Shown here piece after piece: positions 6,324 to 8,221 of a stretch of DNA of 8,221 nt (the stretch's first letter is position 1; every line of letters begins with the position of its first letter). A program made the position numbers and the translations under genes. The notes below the pieces were generated by a model, which saw only the letters and a program-made list of their open reading frames with translations, was not told where the DNA came from and ran no database searches. Source of the stretch: Bdellovibrionales bacterium (GTDB taxonomy: Bacteria; Bdellovibrionota; Bdellovibrionia; Bdellovibrionales; JAMPXM01); the NCBI GenBank assembly GCA_005792225.1, contig SXSP01000016.1:1-8221 (forward strand), in the 5' to 3' direction.

Positions 6324-6329
6324 TAAACA

Positions 6330-7460
6330 TTAATTGTCGAGCTGCATGCGCGGCCGCTCGGTTGCGCGTTGTGAAATCTGCGCGGCGTGGGGAAGCAAAG
6401 CAATGTGTAAGGTCTGAGTCGGAAAAGCGAGATCCACCTTTTCGGCGTCAAACTTCGCAAGCAAATCCAAAAGAAGGCGCTGGTGAAGATCCATGAAAAG
6501 GCTCATATCAGGTTCGCGCACCCAGTAAACCAATTCGAAATCGAGCGAGGATCCGCCGTACGTCATCAAATGGCAGTGATCGAATCTGAGTTTCTCCTCG
6601 CGATCGACGAGTTCCTTCACCCATGATGGAATCTTGTGAAGCACGTCGCGAGGAGTACCGTAACTCACACCGAATTTTTGCACGGCACGCCTCTCTTGCA
6701 TGCGCTTGAAATTTCGAACTCGGCTCTCAAGGAGGTCCTTGTTGGAGAATATGAGCTGCTCGCCCGAGAGACTCTTTACGCGAGTTGTTTTGATTCCGAT
6801 TTGCTCCACCGTCCCCATGTCGTTTCCGACGGCAATGAAGTCACCGACGACAAATGGCTTATCGAGCACGATCGAGAGGGACGCGAGAAGATCGCCGAGG
6901 ATGTTTTGCGCCGCGAGCGCGACCGCGATACCGCCGACTCCGAGACCGGCCAAGAGCGCGCCGATATCAACGCCGACGTTACTCAGACCGATGAGGAGGA
7001 TCGTCGTCAAAAACAGGACCTGAACGCCGGCATAAAAAAGTCCGAGAGCCGCGGCCGACGACATATCCTGCTCGATGCGCCGACGGAGGACGCTGTCGTG
7101 CCACTTGCGGATGATGTGCTGACCCCAAAGTGCGACCTGAAAAACGGTGACGATCACAACGGCGACGAGGATCGGTTTTTTAGCGCCTTCGGGGAGTTGC
7201 ATCGCGCGCGAAAAAATTGAGAAGAGCCAGGTAAACAAGACACCTGCTTTAAGCCCTTCGATCAAATCAACTCCGACATCATCCCAAATTGATGCCGTCA
7301 AAACCGTCACACGGCGCAGGCGTCCCGCCAGGAGCCTTAAACCGAATTTAACGACGAGTGTTCCCACGCTTGCCGCAAAGAGCGCACGCAGCCACCACCA
7401 TTGGTCGCCCGTCAGAATCAATCGTCTCGCCTCATCAAACCATTCTGTCGTCCATTCCAC
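6330..7460 (-). CDS. MscS-family small-conductance mechanosensitive channel
   Basis: A 376-residue inner-membrane protein of the MscS family, whose members open under membrane tension to release solutes on osmotic down-shock. An N-terminal set of hydrophobic helices lies at about 20-44, 71-87, 95-116 and 135-161. The glycine/alanine-rich pore helix spans about 167-194 (GALLAGLGVGGIAVALAAQN). The typical beta-domain entry LDKPFVVGDFI at 199-209 and GTVEQIGIKTTRVKSLSGE at 216-234 follow, then a mixed alpha/beta cytosolic domain to the end. The four helices before the pore exceed the two of E. coli MscS, so this is one of the extended types. The frame is open up to 7658, but that part overlaps the divergent glycosyltransferase and looks non-coding. 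GTG 7460 is preferred because AAAGGA lies 9 nt upstream and the protein then begins shortly before the first helix. The exact start is the least certain point. Confidence 0.92.
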   Translation of the reverse strand: MEWTTEWFDEARRLILTGDQWWWLRALFAASVGTLVVKFGLRLLAGRLRRVTVLTASIWDDVGVDLIEGLKAGVLFTWLFSIFSRAMQLPEGAKKPILVAVVIVTVFQVALWGQHIIRKWHDSVLRRRIEQDMSSAAALGLFYAGVQVLFLTTILLIGLSNVGVDIGALLAGLGVGGIAVALAAQNILGDLLASLSIVLDKPFVVGDFIAVGNDMGTVEQIGIKTTRVKSLSGEQLIFSNKDLLESRVRNFKRMQERRAVQKFGVSYGTPRDVLHKIPSWVKELVDREEKLRFDHCHLMTYGGSSLDFELVYWVREPDMSLFMDLHQRLLLDLLAKFDAEKVDLAFPTQTLHIALLPHAAQISQRATERPRMQLDN

Positions 7461-7569
7461 TTCGATCTTTCCTTTCGGCTGCAACTTACTCGAAAACTCT
7501 CCGAGACTCTTGAAGATCCCGCCACGATTCTTGTTGCCAAGCGCGTGATGATCACCGGACCCTGGTATT

Positions 7570-8221
7570 ATGACTGCGGCTCGTCTCGCCCTCATCTTCG
7601 CTTGTGCTTTACACCTGGTTCTCGGGAGTTGGGCCGCATGGCGCGATACTCCCACCATCGACGAATTCGCACATGTTCCCGCGGGGCTCGTCTACTGGAA
7701 ACACGGCCGCTTCGACCTGTATGCGAAAAATCCCCCGCTCATCAAACTTTGGCTCACTTGGCCAACCCTCGTCCTCAAACCTTCGGTCCCGGAACCGGAG
7801 GGCCCCGCGCTTGGCTGGGGTCCATGGATTTACGGCAGCCAGTTTGAGAGAGCGAATCAAGACCGGTATTTTGAAGTTTTTATTCTGGCGCGCCTCATGA
7901 ATCTCGTTCTCTCGCTTAGCGCGGGACTCCTCGTGTTTTTTTGGGCGAGACGAACACTCGGTAACGAATGGGCGGGAGCGATTTCCGCCTCGGGCCTTCT
8001 CCTCTCGCCAACAATCTTGGCGCACGCTCATCTCGCGACTGTGGATGTGGGCGCCATGGTCAGCATTCTTGCCTTTTGCTTCTTCCTCGACGTTTCTAAA
8101 AAAAGGATGAGCGCCGGACGTTACGCCGTCGCAGGCGCGCTCCTTGGTCTCGCTCTCGGAGCGAAGTTCACCGGCGTTTTTCTTTTGCCCCTATTTCTCT
8201 TGTTCGCTTGCTTACAGAAAA
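7570..8221 (+). CDS. GT39/ArnT-like membrane glycosyltransferase, 3' end outside window
   Basis: The first 217 residues of a polytopic membrane protein that continues past the window end with no stop. The pattern is that of the GT-C glycosyltransferases of the PMT/ArnT type (GT39 or the related PF13231 group), which use lipid-phosphate-linked sugars on the periplasmic side. Helix 1 is at about 5-24. The first periplasmic loop follows, with PTIDEFAH at 28-35 (Asp31-Glu32, the usual acidic catalytic or metal site) and KNPPLIK at 53-59. Further helices lie at about 104-126, 134-152, 160-174 and 186-215, and the segment HLATVD is at 154-159. ATG 7570 is the first start codon after two in-frame stops at 7546-7551, so the start is well bounded, although no good Shine-Dalgarno precedes it. 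The gene is divergent from the MscS-type gene across 109 bp. The sugar and acceptor cannot be told from this part. Confidence 0.87.
   Translation, partial: MTAARLALIFACALHLVLGSWAAWRDTPTIDEFAHVPAGLVYWKHGRFDLYAKNPPLIKLWLTWPTLVLKPSVPEPEGPALGWGPWIYGSQFERANQDRYFEVFILARLMNLVLSLSAGLLVFFWARRTLGNEWAGAISASGLLLSPTILAHAHLATVDVGAMVSILAFCFFLDVSKKRMSAGRYAVAGALLGLALGAKFTGVFLLPLFLLFACLQK

Larger units (their letters stand above)
5983..6329. other. AT-richer 347-bp intergenic region
   Basis: The gap between the CAP gene start and the MscS-type gene end is visibly AT-richer than the flanking genes. The CAP-proximal half (5983-6126) holds a ribosome site and a promoter candidate for the CAP gene. The distal half (6127-6329) holds an inverted repeat next to the MscS stop but no gene I can support. 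Open frames of 60-65 codons exist on both strands there, but they lack a convincing ribosome site, recognisable motifs or a coherent composition. Confidence 0.6.

Noticed and set aside
6129..6326. 65-codon plus-strand and 60-codon minus-strand frames in the intergenic region
   Set aside because: They overlap each other, and neither has a convincing ribosome site, motif or coding-like composition.
6636..7220. 194-codon plus-strand frame opposite the MscS-type gene
   Set aside because: The highly charged sequence is a mirror of the membrane-protein codons; the MscS pore and beta-domain signature is on the minus strand.
7461..7658. N-terminal extension of the MscS-type protein up to 7658
   Set aside because: It would overlap the start of the divergent glycosyltransferase, has no helix or motif, and a GTG at 7460 has a good ribosome site.
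7609..8031. 140-codon minus-strand frame opposite the glycosyltransferase
   Set aside because: The plus strand encodes a continuous GT39-type membrane protein bounded by in-frame stops; the antisense frame is a shadow.

Overview
The window reads as ordinary chromosomal DNA from a Gram-negative bacterium. The evidence is an outer-membrane-type OmpA lipoprotein, a Sec-exported CAP-domain protein, an MscS-type inner-membrane channel and a membrane glycosyltransferase, all in dense coding with short gaps and good Shine-Dalgarno sites. Coding regions look moderately GC-rich (by eye, not computed), and TTG and GTG starts are used. The mix of a one-domain asparaginase-like protein, a ProB without a PUA domain and a DUF1853 protein would suit a proteobacterium or a Bdellovibrio-like lineage. 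That placement is inference; nothing here fixes the taxon. I see no mobile element, CRISPR array, tRNA or rRNA.

Left part (1-1504): an alpha/beta-fold serine esterase on the minus strand is divergent from a YiaD-like lipoprotein (lipid anchor, glycine zipper, OmpA peptidoglycan-binding domain) on the plus strand. The 180-bp gap between them holds a weak promoter candidate and a clear Shine-Dalgarno for the lipoprotein.

Middle part (1632-5411): five plus-strand genes form a probable operon. A 73-residue, very basic single-helix membrane protein is followed with no gap by a DUF1853 protein that starts at TTG. After 57 bp come an asparaginase N-domain protein, proB and proA. The asparaginase stop is 2 bp before the proB ATG, and proB and proA overlap by 11 bp. 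ProB (glutamate 5-kinase) and ProA (glutamate-5-semialdehyde dehydrogenase) are the first two enzymes of proline synthesis from glutamate. No proC is seen.

Right part (5440-8221): a CAP/SCP (YkwD-like) secreted protein on the minus strand converges on proA. A 347-bp AT-richer non-coding stretch upstream of it contains a plausible sigma70-type promoter, a hairpin over the Shine-Dalgarno, and an inverted repeat next to the end of the following gene. That gene is an MscS-family channel on the minus strand, best started at a GTG at 7460. It is divergent, across 109 bp, from a GT39/ArnT-like membrane glycosyltransferase that starts at 7570 and runs off the window end.

I found no convincing new system. 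The most interesting points are the coupling of the one-domain asparaginase to proBA, the stop-to-start junction between the small membrane protein and the DUF1853 gene, and the leader of the CAP gene.
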